Of a DNA stretch of 64,000 nucleotides, positions 31,937 to 41,800 are shown piece after piece. The notes under the pieces are model-generated. The model worked only from the letters and a program-made list of their open reading frames with translations, had not been told where the DNA came from and did not search any database. The position numbers and the translations under genes are program-made. This stretch comes from Chrysemys picta bellii (Eukaryota > Chordata > Testudines > Emydidae): assembly GCF_011386835.1 (NCBI RefSeq), contig NC_088791.1:10788998-10852997 (forward strand), given 5' to 3'. Position 1 is the first letter of the stretch. The number at the start of each line of letters is the position of its first letter.

Positions 31937-33020
31937 GTCACAGGGTTCTCCCTTGGCTACCCAGTGCACCTCACTGCCTAGCCTTTTTCCGGGGTCCCTC
32001 CACCACAAACACACCCAGGCTGTTTCCCTTTCACTACGTCCTCAGTTCTACAGCAAACAGAACGCGCCATGGGTATCCTGCAGGAGGAGACCACTGCACA
32101 GCTCACCCATTGAGCTCCTCCCCATGTTTCCAGCTCCTCCCAATTGTATCACTAGCCTAGTCTTTACAACCCCATAATCCCCCAACAGAAAAGTGGCTAG
32201 CTGCTTCCCCCTGAGCCTGCGGCCTTTTCTGTGTTGCAGCAAGGTCAGTGATCAGGGTGCTGCGGCCAGCACTCTGCCACAGGTGCGTACCAGGCCGTGG
32301 GGGCACTATGGTCACGGTGCACAGATTGTCTCCAGGAGCACATGACCCCTGCCAGGCCTTCTTATGGCGCTCAGTATGTGCTCCCCGTCCTGTAAGGCTG
32401 ATGCTGGGTCTGCGCTGCCCATCCCCACGCCTTTAAAGGGGCAAGCGCCACTGTCAACCGGCTTTGCTCTCCCAGATCCCAAGGACCAGGGCTGTGTCTG
32501 GCCCTCAGCAGGGCCAAGACTGGCAGGGGCTCGTCCCCTCCTCCCTGCCCTCTCGCACCTGCCCAGACAAAGTCCCACCCTAATAACATGAGGGGATTTA
32601 ATGACATGTGTGACATACCCAGGGTACAATCCAGATCAATGAGTAGCTGTTTCACCCCTGCCCTCTAACTTGGTGTGCCCCCTACACAGCTTTGCTGCTG
32701 TAGCTTCCAGTTTGGACTGCTCCCAAACAGCTTCTAGCATGCAAGTCACCCCCAGCTAGGGCTGTGTGCTGCAGCGAGCCAGCCAGACCTTGGCTCTTAC
32801 CAGCCTTGTTTATACTGCGGGGTGACCCCACCACACCCCCAGTCCTAGATTGTCACCCAGAAATACATGTCCTGTACTGCCCAGCCCGCTCCTGGGCAAA
32901 ACAAATTCATATAATGTCTGTATTTCTTTAGTAGAATTAACATGTACGCTTTGTTACCCCAAATGGAATTTCCCCAGACACTTAAATTTACATACACTAA
33001 TATATGGAGATATACCAATC

Positions 33021-33180
33021 TCATAGAGCCAGAAGGGACCCCGAAGCGTTATTGAGTCCAGCCCCCTGCCTTCACTAGTAGGGCCAAGTACTGATTTCGC
33101 CTAAGTGGCCCCCACAAGGATTGAACTCACAACCCTAGGTTGAGTAGGCCAATGCTCAAACTCCTGAGCTATCCCTCCCC
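33021..33180 (-). mobile_element. Turtle tRNA-derived SINE (antisense)
   Basis: The antisense tRNA-like head lies at the right (caatgctcaaactcctgagc then tatccctcccc), with a B-box-like aaggattgaactcacaaccc and the CR1-like tail tcatagagccagaagggacc at the left. It matches the other SINE copies in the window at 36417, 39945, 44848 and 47876. Confidence 0.88.
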
Positions 33181-33233
33181 TGATTCAATAAAACTGGATT
33201 TGATAAAACAATAAAACAAGTTAATTAACTATA

Positions 33234-33353
33234 GGGTGACCAGACAGCAAGTGTAAAAAATCGGGACAGGGAGTGGGGGGTAATAGGAGGCTATATAAGA
33301 AAAAGACCCAAAAATCGGGACTGTCCCTATAAAATCGGGACATCTGGTCACCC
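33234..33353. mobile_element. 'gggtgaccag' MITE, full length
   Basis: Perfect 11-bp inverted ends, gggtgaccaga and tctggtcaccc, are flanked by TA (33232-33233 and 33354-33355). This suggests a Tc1/mariner-type nonautonomous element of 120 bp. The interior has the aaatcggga motif three times. It is the reference copy for those at 5441 and 23571. Confidence 0.9.
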
Positions 33354-33778
33354 TAATTAACTACAAAGTGATAGATTTTAAGCGAGCACAAGTAATGAAG
33401 CATAAAAGTCAGAAATGGTTACAAGAAAAATATAGATAAACCGCCACTGGTGCCTAATTTAACAAACGATGTTAAATTCAAAGCAAAGGTTTTCTCACCA
33501 CATGCTCTCAACAGTCCTATTGGCCAAATTTCTTAGGCCAGGGTCCCTTCTTCTGTTTAATGGCCACTTCCTTTGTCCCTTCTCATGCAGTGACTCGATG
33601 GATAGAGAGAGAGGGAGGAGGAGGCGGGCGTTGGGGTGTCTGCCCCTTCATTTTATAGTCCTGTTGCCCCTTTGGGACGCATTTCCAGCAGGGAGCAAGG
33701 TGACAGGCAGTCTGTCAGGGTTGTCACCCAGCCAGGTTCGGACAATCTGGTTTTTGGCTTGTGTCTGGGTGCCATTTA

Positions 33779-34300
33779 GGGTTGCCACGTGCCCGGTTTC
33801 TGACCAGAAAGTCCAGTCAAAAAGGGGACCTGGCAGTGTCCAGTCAGATGTACTGACCGGACCCCAAAAGTCTGGTTACTGTGGGGTGGGGAGAGGCCCT
33901 GGGTCATTAGCCTGCACCAGCCCCTGCTCAGCCTAGATGCAGGCAGACTCCTTGTCAGGCTGCAGCAGATCCGATCCCAGCCCTGGAGCAGAGCAAGCCC
34001 AGATGGGGATGGAAGGAGGTGGAGACGATCCAGCAACCGATGTGGGGGAGAGGAGCATGCGATGAGGGTGGGGCCTTGGAGGAAGAGGCAGAGCAGAGGC
34101 GGGGCCTTGGGGGAAAGGTGGAGAAGGGGGCAGGATCTGGGGAAGAGGCAGAGAAGAGACATGGCCTCAAGGGAAGAGGTGGAGCATGGGCAGAGCCTTG
34201 GGTGGAAGAGACAGAGTGGGGCTGGGCCTTGGGGGAAGAGACGGGGCAGGGGGCGGGCCCTCGGGGGTCCAATTACCAGCAACTAGAAAGGTGGCAACCC
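33779..34300. mobile_element. 'gggttgccac' MITE with internal tandem repeats
   Basis: Perfect 10-bp inverted ends, gggttgccac and gtggcaaccc, are flanked by TA (33777-33778 and 34301-34302), as in Tc1/mariner-type elements. The right half, about 34065-34262, is an array of ggggccttgggggaagagg-type units. A 168-codon antisense frame across the array is compositional. Confidence 0.88.
34065..34262. repeat. G-rich tandem repeat inside a MITE
   Basis: About seven or eight imperfect units of roughly 24-27 bp built around gccttgggggaagaggcaga. It is confined to the MITE at 33779-34300. Confidence 0.85.
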
Positions 34301-34670
34301 TACAGTCTGTGTGGAAGGGAACTCCATGCTGTTTGTTTGCTAGGATGTGGATTTTTTGCCTCTGCCCTCTTTCCTGCCAAAGAATGGCCACTTAGCAAAC
34401 AATGGCCCTTCAGCCCGGCTGAGGCATCAGCTTGCCCTTTGTCTCTGAGAAACTGGCCTGGCCACTCCCCAGACTTCTCTGGAAAACATACTTTTCGTCA
34501 CGATCTCCGCTTGTGTTTATAACTTCACATATAGCGCTGCGACCTGCATTTCCCCATGATATTATTGATCAGCAAGTTACGAGTTTTCAAATGATACCCC
34601 ACCAGGCACAGCCTGTACTAAGACTGTTACAATCGTGCGTAAGGTGTGGACACAGGGGTTCGTTCTGTCA

Positions 34671-36416
34671 CCGGGTGTGTTAGTGAGGTGGTCTGACATC
34701 TTAATCCCAAAGCTTAACAGGAAGCCGAGAGGACACACAGCCCAGGGAGACACACACTAACCAGGGAGAGGGAGGCTGGCATGGGCTCGCTCAGTGCACG
34801 GCTGGCAAGAGCAATGCAGACCTGGCTGAGATGCAAGAGGCTTTATCCTGTTTGCTCAATAGACGGTAACTAGACAACACCCCGTCTTGCTAGGCCGCTG
34901 CCCAGCATCTAGACTAGGCATCTCTCATTCTGCTGTCACTGAGCTTCAGTTATCTCTCTGTTACCTTTGATACCCTCATCTGGAAGCCGTGACTGTGACG
35001 AGCATGGCTGGAGGTCCCCCGGAGGGATGAGTGGGGGGTCCTCGCTTCTGCCCTACAAGGGGAGGTGGAAGCAGAGCAGAAGCATTTGGCCAAAGGCTTG
35101 GGCTCTGGGGTCCCATCCCCAAAGGTGCAGAGGAGGTGCTGCCTGCCGTCACTGGGGGGAAAGCCATGCAAGCTTGGGTGAATCTTGACCTCCTTCATCA
35201 TTGTTTACTCAGCCGGCCCTCTGGCACTGAAGTTAGTTGGAGCTGCTCTGAGTTAGCGCTGAGCAAATCAGAGCAGGAGATGTGTCAGGCCTCTTTGGAA
35301 ATAACGGGTGTTGTGCACAGATCTGTACAAGAAACAGGCTTTCAGCCTCCCTTCTCCTCTTTATATACAGGGGCATACGCTGGATACATAGGTTGCCCAA
35401 GGCTTCCCCTCTTTAAAGCCATAGTCTCAATTTGAGCCCAGCTGAGGCTGTGCTCCAGTGGATCCTGTTTGTAAGGAGCTGGAGTCATTCTCATTCCTTT
35501 CACTCACACTGCAAACCCTCCACTTTCCAGGGGCTTTTGAACTGCTGCCAGGAAGCACAGAGCCCTGGGAAGACCTGCATCCTGGCCGTGGAAAACTGGA
35601 TTGGATATTTTTGTCGCAGAAAGTCTGTCTCTGTCCCTTGTCTGCCAGGAGTTTTCTGCTCTCCAGAATTCAGCCCCTTCCTTTCTCTGCTCAGAGGTGC
35701 CCCGGTCAGAACAGCGAGTTCCGTGCCCAATGTACATCTTTTATAGCTCTCGGAAGGAGCCATGACTCAGAGCATGCAGCAGCGAGCGTGATTCAAATAC
35801 ACACACCCTGCGAATACACCCCCCCTGTTCACAGCCTGCAACAATACCTCACCATGAGGCCGTTGAGCACCGGAGGATGGAGTCAGGGCAGGGGATGGGA
35901 TTGGAGGAGGTATTTTATTTTCTGGTATGGCTTAAGGATCCCAGTAACCTTGACAGTGTCGTTCCCCGCTTTGGGAACAGGCAGGACAATGAGGAAGGCG
36001 AATAGGTCGCTGTCTCAGCTGTGCCCTTTATAGCTTTGCTGCTGCCGTAGGGTTTTTCGGCAGTAGTGATGGTGACTCAGTAAGGCTCTTCCTTTTAGGC
36101 AATCCTGACCCACTGCCTCAGCATGGTGCTTGGGGTCTGGGGACTTCCCACTGCAAAGCTTGGCTGGGGTTCTGGGTCAGCCCCTCAGAAAGAGGAGGGC
36201 TATTTTAAAAAATCCACACCTGGGGCAGGTTGATAACACTGAAAATCTGGGGCTGTTCTCATCTGGGGCTTTGGCCCTGCCGTATCTTTCGCTCATCTAG
36301 AATAAAATGCAACTCACACCAAACCCTGGCATTCAAACTAGCTTTCTTCTGAGGTCTGGGAAAGTTAAATTAACTCTCCTTTTCTCCATGCTGGAGTGTC
36401 TCGGGGGAAAGAGGAT
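34671..36416. other. Unassigned noncoding sequence
   Basis: About 1.7 kb without a recognised repeat. A 191-codon frame (35458-36033) and its shadows show no domain or repeated structure, and nothing supports an exon. Confidence 0.35.
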
Positions 36417-36597
36417 CATAGAATATCAGGGTTGGAAGGTACCTCAGGATGTCATCTAGTCCAACCCCCTCCTCAAAGCAGAACCAATCCCCAGACAGAT
36501 TTTTTGCCCCAGAACCCTAAATGGCCCTCTCAAGGATTGAACTCACAACGGTGGGTTTAGCAGGCTAATGCTCAAACCACTGAGCTATCCCTCCCCT
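36417..36597 (-). mobile_element. Turtle tRNA-derived SINE (antisense)
   Basis: The CR1-like tail (catagaatatcagggttgg) is at the left, and the tRNA-like head in antisense (caaaccactgagctatccct) at the right, with the B-box region aaggattgaactcacaacgg. It is the clearest case here of the CR1-identical 3' end on a SINE, implying mobilisation by CR1 machinery. Confidence 0.93.
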
Positions 36598-38029
36598 CCC
36601 TAGTGCCCCTTCCAGAAGAGGGGTACGAGACAGAGAGCCTGTTCCCAGGAAGTGTGCCGGAGAGGCCAAAGAAAGCAAGAGTGCTAGAGACTACCCAGAC
36701 CAAGAGAAGCTTAAGAGCACATGTGTGGTGGGACCCAAACACAGCATCCTGATGAGTGTCCAGCAGGGGGCGCCCGACTGCGGCTGCTCCTCCCCACTCC
36801 CTAGTCTGGCACAGATGCAGAGGCACAAATGTGCCATGACCGGGGCTCTGTGTGTGGTAATTCCCACAGGAGCAGTGCCAGGGCATACTAGATAATACTG
36901 ATACCTTTTCTCATTGCATCTCCAGCTCAGTTTCCTGGGCTCGGAAACATTAAGAACTGGTGTAAATCACCATAGCGCCATTGAGGTCAATAGAGCCAGG
37001 CCCAGTTATACCCACTGAGGGACTGGCCGTAGAAATCTGTTTTGCCCATTCACCCAACCCATTGCCATCCCCTCCCTCTGCCAGGGCAGGATTGCTCCTT
37101 TCCGTATTTACACAGGCTCCTGGCCAAATACTGGTCTGGCACGACGTGACGGCCGCCATTTTAGCTGACACCGGCATTGACCTGAGGACATCCAGAGCTA
37201 AAAAGCGAGACTTTCTAAGCACAGGCTGTAAGACTCACAGCCTTTATGAGCCAGGCAGACAGAGGGCTGTGTAACACACACTGCTCAGTGGACTACAGCT
37301 GTGCTCACTAGAAAACCCACCCAAAGCCCGGGGAGCGTTGGGTGGAAATTTTCCTTCCCTGTTCTGACTCCCTCCAGGAGACTCTTAACATGCCCCCCGC
37401 AAAAGGGCCCCGGGAGGGGGATGCAGGGCAGGGTGTGGGGGCATGGGTTTATGCCAGCAGTGACAGGTGCAGCAGCCTTACTGGTCCGGGACCCCATTTG
37501 CCCTTTTCTGTGCCCGGCCCCCGTTCCTGACAGTCGTTGTCAAGAGTGAGGGATGTTTATAACACAGACAAGGCAAATGGCTGGGAAAGGCCCCTTGCTA
37601 CAGCCTGTGCGGGACCTCCTTTGTAAACCTGCTCTCCAGAGCTGGCAGCCAGCCACCTTCACACAAGCACTATGCGGTCGCTCCAAAGCCCATTGGACTC
37701 AGTGTCAGTCTTTACTGATACCAACCGGCATTGGATCAAGCTTTAAGTGGGCTAGGCAGTAAAATATCCCTAGGACGGGAATTTCGATTGGATTTCTTTT
37801 GTCCCTCCAGATCGGATCTTGCCCTCTCTGTCTTCCACCTCTGAGACTCAGCAGGGCAAAGCCTGTGAATGAATGGCTGCCACCAGCAGCGGCCAGGTGC
37901 TTGAATGTGAGCCTCCAAACTCCAGCCTTGGCCTGGACGCCTCCAGGCAATCACTTTAACTGCGTCCATTCGTCTCTGTTCTCTCTCTCTCCGGGTCTCA
38001 TGCTATCACCAGAATGAGGCTCATCTAAA
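36598..38029. other. Unassigned, with a palindromic repeat half
   Basis: tggtgtaaatcaccatagcg and ccattgaggtcaatagagcc at 36957-37000 match half of the palindromic repeat at 6391-6478. The rest has no recognised gene or repeat. Confidence 0.38.
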
Positions 38030-38260
38030 TCTGGTGGCCAAACAAATTAAAACTAATGAGGCCATTAGGGTCACATTAACATGCAATCAAAATGATAGCT
38101 CCTGAAAACAGCTTACTGCCAGGCTGGGCAGGTGTTGTGCTGCATGCTGCTGATAGGGGCTGATTTCCAAACAATCTCCCAGAGAAATGAAGCCAATGAA
38201 CCCTAATGAGATGAGATGGCACCTAATTTATGAAGGGAAAGAACAAGGCATCCTTCTCCC
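38030..38260. promoter_or_regulatory. Candidate conserved noncoding element
   Basis: Repeat-free with many TAAT/ATTA cores: acaaattaaaactaatgagg, ggccattagggtcacattaa, catgcaatcaaaatgatagc, accctaatgagatgag, cacctaatttatgaagg. It is the densest homeodomain-like cluster in the window. Enhancer activity is inferred, not shown. Confidence 0.42.
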
Positions 38261-38384
38261 CAGTTTATTTTTTTTTTTTAACATCGCTTTCCAGTGTGTT
38301 TAGTACTAGTGAATATGGCTGAATCTACAGCCCCAGAGATGGGGAATCACATATCCCGCCACACAGTGCCTCACTGCGTTACAA

Positions 38385-38575
38385 GGGTGGTCTACTGGAT
38401 AACGCTTGAGACAAGGCCTCAGAAGACTGGGGATCAATTCCAACCCAGCCACCATCTTCTGTGACCTGTGACCGCTCGACCCACTGTGTGGGCCTACAAA
38501 ATGGCGATAGTACTTCCTGACTTCTCCAGAGGCTAAAGCGATGGTGAGGTGCTAAGCTCCTGGGGTAATGAGGCT
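38385..38575 (+). mobile_element. MIR/CORE-SINE relic
   Basis: Sense-strand blocks ggggatcaattccaacccag, cttctgtgacctgtgaccgc, ctacaaaatggcgatagtac and ggtgaggtgctaagctcctg follow the MIR order. Diverged. Confidence 0.65.
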
Positions 38576-38593
38576 ATTCTCACCATTCGGACA

Positions 38594-38887
38594 TAGGCTA
38601 CGTCTACACTACCCGCCTGAATTGGCGGGTAGAAATCGATCTCTCGGGGATCGAATTATCGCGTCTCGTCGGGAAGCGACATTCGATCCCCGAATCGACC
38701 CTTGTACTCCACCAGGGGAGGTAGGAGTAAGTGCCGTCGACGGGGGAGCCATGGAGGTCGATTTGCCACCGTCCTCACAGCGGGGTAAGTCAGCTCCGAT
38801 ACGTCAAATTCAGCTACGCTATTCGTGTAGCTGAATTTGCATATCTTAAATCAATCCCCCTCACCCCCAGTGAGGACGTAGTCATAG
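38594..38887. mobile_element. Hairpin MITE ('tacgtctacac' family), copy 3
   Basis: It starts taggctacgtctacacta and keeps the subterminal hairpin with 12-bp perfect arms (38806-38817 and 38827-38838). The donor-like GGTAAGT sits at 38784-38790, as in copies 1 and 2. An extra inverted pair near 38650-38690 (ctcggggatcgaat / attcgatccccgaatcg) is present. Confidence 0.83.
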
Positions 38888-39091
38888 ATAAAGAGGCCTA
38901 GCTTCTCTCTGCCATCGTGCCTCAGACTGATATCTAGTGACATTTCAATCACCAGATCTGTTCAGATATGGGCTCCATCCAGGGAGAGGGTGGAAGATTC
39001 TTGTCCATCCAGGACAAGAAGGATTTGAAGCCAGAGGGGTAGCTGGAGTTCCTATGGGGGCTCCTGTGTCAGCTCCTTAAGCTGATAATAT

Positions 39092-39201
39092 CAGGGTGGA
39101 AATTCTCATAGAGTATTTCCCGGAGTGCTCCGGGCCCCTCCCGCAACATGCTAGAAAAACTCCAGGGCGGGGTGAAAATATTTACCGGAGCGCTTACCCT
39201 G
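39092..39201. mobile_element. Short hAT ('cagggcttaaattc' family, diverged)
   Basis: It starts cagggtggaaattctcatag and ends ccggagcgcttaccctg. gagtatttcccggag and gaaaatatttaccggag are shared with the copy at 29846. The flanks gataatat and gatggtat agree at 6 of 8 positions. Old copy. Confidence 0.78.
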
Positions 39202-39944
39202 GATGGTATCATCTGAGCGTCGTTAGGCTGGTTTTATACAGGAGCAGCCCTGATGCTCACACTTCTCTTTGCAACCTGATCTCTTCCCTTCACCCGCTTA
39301 TCTTTATTTTGTCTCCCCGCTCCTTGTCTGCTGCCCACAAACTTCTGTGGCTGCTGCACCGTAGGCTCAGTGCTTAGGGCAGGAACTGTTTGCTGCAGCA
39401 GGTGGAGGAGAAAGGAACAAATCTCCCGTCGTGTTCGGTGTCGCGACTTGAGCAAAACGGCACCCGGGGTTTGGCTCCTTCTGCCAAAGGCTGTCAATGC
39501 AGCCACTCACCCCACAAAAACAGGGCGGGAGCCATCGGTAGATATGACCTCTACCTGTGGACAGTGTTCCCCACTTCTCACAGCCTGGGCACCCATCCGC
39601 ATTTACTGCTTGTCTCCTCCCTTTTCTCTGCCCTCAATGTACTGGATGCTGGGGTGTTTCCTCCAGGCAAGGGAGGCTGGATGGGGTACAACTCAATGCT
39701 ACTTCCTGGGTGGCTAGCGGGGTGACCCTGGATCAAAGAGGGAGGTGCCTTGCCCTATACTGTCGCCTTCCTCAGTGCCATCTCCTCTGGGAGTGAGTTC
39801 CACTCTCAACCTCCACTCTCTCCAGGCAGCATGTTGAGACATCACCACCCACATATGCATGAATCACGCATGCAGGATGCAAGGATTCAGGTGTGGTGCA
39901 TAGATGAGACAAGTGTCTGGCTACACAATCAAGCTACACTGAGA
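39202..39944. other. Unassigned noncoding sequence
   Basis: About 740 bp. No gene or repeat is recognised. Confidence 0.4.
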
Positions 39945-40130
39945 GAGGAAGGGATAGCTCAGTGGTTTGAGTATTGGCCTGCTAAATCCAGGGTTCTGAG
40001 TTCAATCCTTGAGGGAGCCACTTGGGGATCTGGGCAAAATCAGTACTTGGTCCTGCTAGTGAAGGCAGGGGGCTGGACTCGATGACCTTTCAAGGTCCCT
40101 TCCAGTTCTAGGAGATGGGATATCTCCATT
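39945..40130 (+). mobile_element. Turtle tRNA-derived SINE
   Basis: The tRNA-like head begins gaagggatagctcagtggtt, an A-box-like RNA polymerase III signal, followed by a B-box-like gttctgagttcaatccttga. The linker has aaaatcagtacttggtcctg, and the CR1-like 3' end reads ggtcccttccagttctagg. It belongs to the Lys-tRNA-like SINE family described in cryptodiran turtles. It is not a functional tRNA. Confidence 0.93.
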
Positions 40131-40353
40131 ATTACACTGTGTGACTGGCACTAACCCTTTAATAACCGCCCCTTGCAAGATGGGGAGTCAATGTCTTGGG
40201 CAGGCCCAAGAGGGAGAGAATTTGGGATCTCAGATAGCATCAGCAAGACCCTGGAATAGGTCAAGAAGACTGGGGCTGGCAAGGCACCAAAGAAAGCCTG
40301 AAGCAGGGAGAGGAGGAGGATCGATATCAAGCCACATGGTCCTGAGTCATGTG
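40131..40353. other. Unassigned noncoding sequence
   Basis: Short stretch with no recognised feature. Confidence 0.4.
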
Positions 40354-40510
40354 CAGTGGTCTCCAAAGTGGGGTGTGCGCAAGAGGTTCCTTGGGGGTGC
40401 GCGGCAGGAGGAGCGCTTTTTTTTTTTTTTGCTTTGGCGCGGCTGAGGGTGCGTGCTCAAAAATTTTTTATTGATAGGGGTGCGCGATCAAAAAAGTTTG
40501 GAGACCACTA
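40354..40510. mobile_element. Nonautonomous hAT ('cagtggtctccaaa')
   Basis: The left end cagtggtctccaaagtgggg and the right end gtttggagaccacta are inverted over about 13 bp. The internal gggtgcgcggcagg / ggtgcgcgatc segments repeat, and a T-run lies at about 40420-40434. No matching 8-bp duplication is visible, so the flanks have decayed. Confidence 0.85.
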
Positions 40511-40779
40511 GCCTAGAGAGTTTGGAACAGGAAAGGGTGTTGTGGGGCGGGTGGAGCAGGGTGGTGCTGGGGGAGGAAAGCAGGCTGGAGAACAGCAGGG
40601 TGAGGGTGGAAGATATGCAGAAGAGAGGCCCGGAGCTAAGCCATTGGAGATGCCACAACATTCCCCACTGTCAAGTGCATCTGCCCCCAAACTAAGTCAG
40701 CCTTCCCCCTTGGGGTCCTCAATGCGAAAGCACGAACAAATAGCCATAAGGGCAAAAACCACCCACTTCTGACCTGCCA

Positions 40780-41290
40780 CTGGCCAGAAGATCACACCTA
40801 TCCTATCAGACACAGACCTGGCCACAGCGACCCCACGTTCCTGGCCTCCAGGTTTGATTACTGCAACTCGTGTCTCGAATTGAAGCCACTGAAAATGCTT
40901 CCAGTGGTACAGCTTCTCAGCAACACAGGCCATTGCAAAAATAGCAACCCAGGGCCCTGTTCTCTGCACCAGCTCCCCAAGGAATAAAGAGCCCTACTCA
41001 GGTCTCTCTGCCCTGGTATTCAAAGGCCTGTATGGGACTGGCTCTGGTAACCACAGACATCACCTCTCCCATGACAGCTACGCTCCAAAGGAATAACAAA
41101 ACGAATCAGTACAGGGAGGCTTGTGAGAGCAGGAGACAGAACCTTCCCACAGGCTGGATGTAGACTGTGGAACTCACTGCCACAGGAAATAAGCAGGCCA
41201 CCGCTGACTGCTTTCAGAACTAAGTGCAATTCATTTCTCAGATTTTTGCTTTGCCTTGGTAAGTCCTTCGAGCAGACACACAACAGCTAG
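40780..41290 (+). mobile_element. L2-like LINE relic
   Basis: The forward translation keeps an FDYCNS-like block near 40855 and an LHQLPKE-like block near 40965, and the DNA block tgtggaactcactgccacag near 41167 (LWNSLP type). Stops and shifts break it up. It is comparable to the relic at 6640-7190, and more complete at the 3' end. Confidence 0.6.
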
Positions 41291-41424
41291 ATAGAGATTT
41301 GATAAGATAGGAGCTGTCCAAAAGGTTTACTGCAGACAAAGCTTGGGTCACCCGTAAAGTGCACACGTTGTTCCGCTCACTGGGGGAACAGCAGAGAGAT
41401 CAATTGAGATGACCAAAGACAGCA

Positions 41425-41560
41425 CGCTAAGGCCTTGTCTAGACTGCCCAATGGCATGCCTAGTTTACATAGGGGAAGCTGCTGTTTGCCCTAGTGCAGC
41501 CAGGGTTAAGTTCCACCTGCACAAATAATGGCTTTGCTTGTCTATACTAGTGCAGCGACA
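41425..41560. mobile_element. 'gtctagactg' MITE fragment
   Basis: aaggccttgtctagactgcc near 41431 and cttgtctatactagtgcag near 41538 are end-type motifs of the 'tgtctacac' group. Only part of an element is present. Confidence 0.5.
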
Positions 41561-41569
41561 CCAGTGCAA

Positions 41570-41800
41570 ATCCCTAATAAGGATGAATGGGTATTACTAG
41601 AGGGCTCTGCTGAGCTCAGGGCGCTAGGCAACGTACAAACACACAGCAACAGACAGTCCCTGCCCCAAAGAGCTTACAGTCTAAACAGACAGCAGAGACA
41701 AGCATTATCCCCATTTGACAGATGAGGAGCAGAGAGATTAAGAATCAGCAGGGAGCTAGGGATTGAACCCCCACCTGCTGAGGCTCAACAGAGACAGGTC
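41570..41800 (-). mobile_element. CORE-SINE with L3-like tail (antisense)
   Basis: Antisense order: L3-like tail (gcgctaggcaacgtacaaac, agtccctgccccaaagagct), core (tatccccatttgacagatga), then head region (gggattgaacccccacctgc). Diverged. Confidence 0.75.

Larger units (their letters stand above)
31937..34670 (-). mobile_element. LTR-derived composite region with nested insertions
   Basis: The region begins with tgtcacagggttctccc and ends with gttctgtcaccggg, terminal-type motifs for an ERV-like LTR in antisense. A TATA/polyA-like stretch (caataaaactgg near 33186) lies inside. Three later insertions interrupt it: a SINE (33021-33180), a 'gggtgaccag' MITE (33234-33353) and a 'gggttgccac' MITE (33779-34300). 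After subtracting them nearly 1.9 kb remains, long for one LTR, so two elements may be joined. No coding domain is identified. Confidence 0.32.

Noticed and set aside
35458..36033. 191-codon plus-strand open frame
   Set aside because: No recognisable domain and several overlapping frames. Length alone is expected in 64 kb of moderately GC-rich DNA.
39945..40020. tRNA gene
   Set aside because: The A- and B-box-like sequences belong to the head of a SINE. It is followed by a SINE body and CR1-like tail, has four related copies in the window, and lacks a full cloverleaf by eye.
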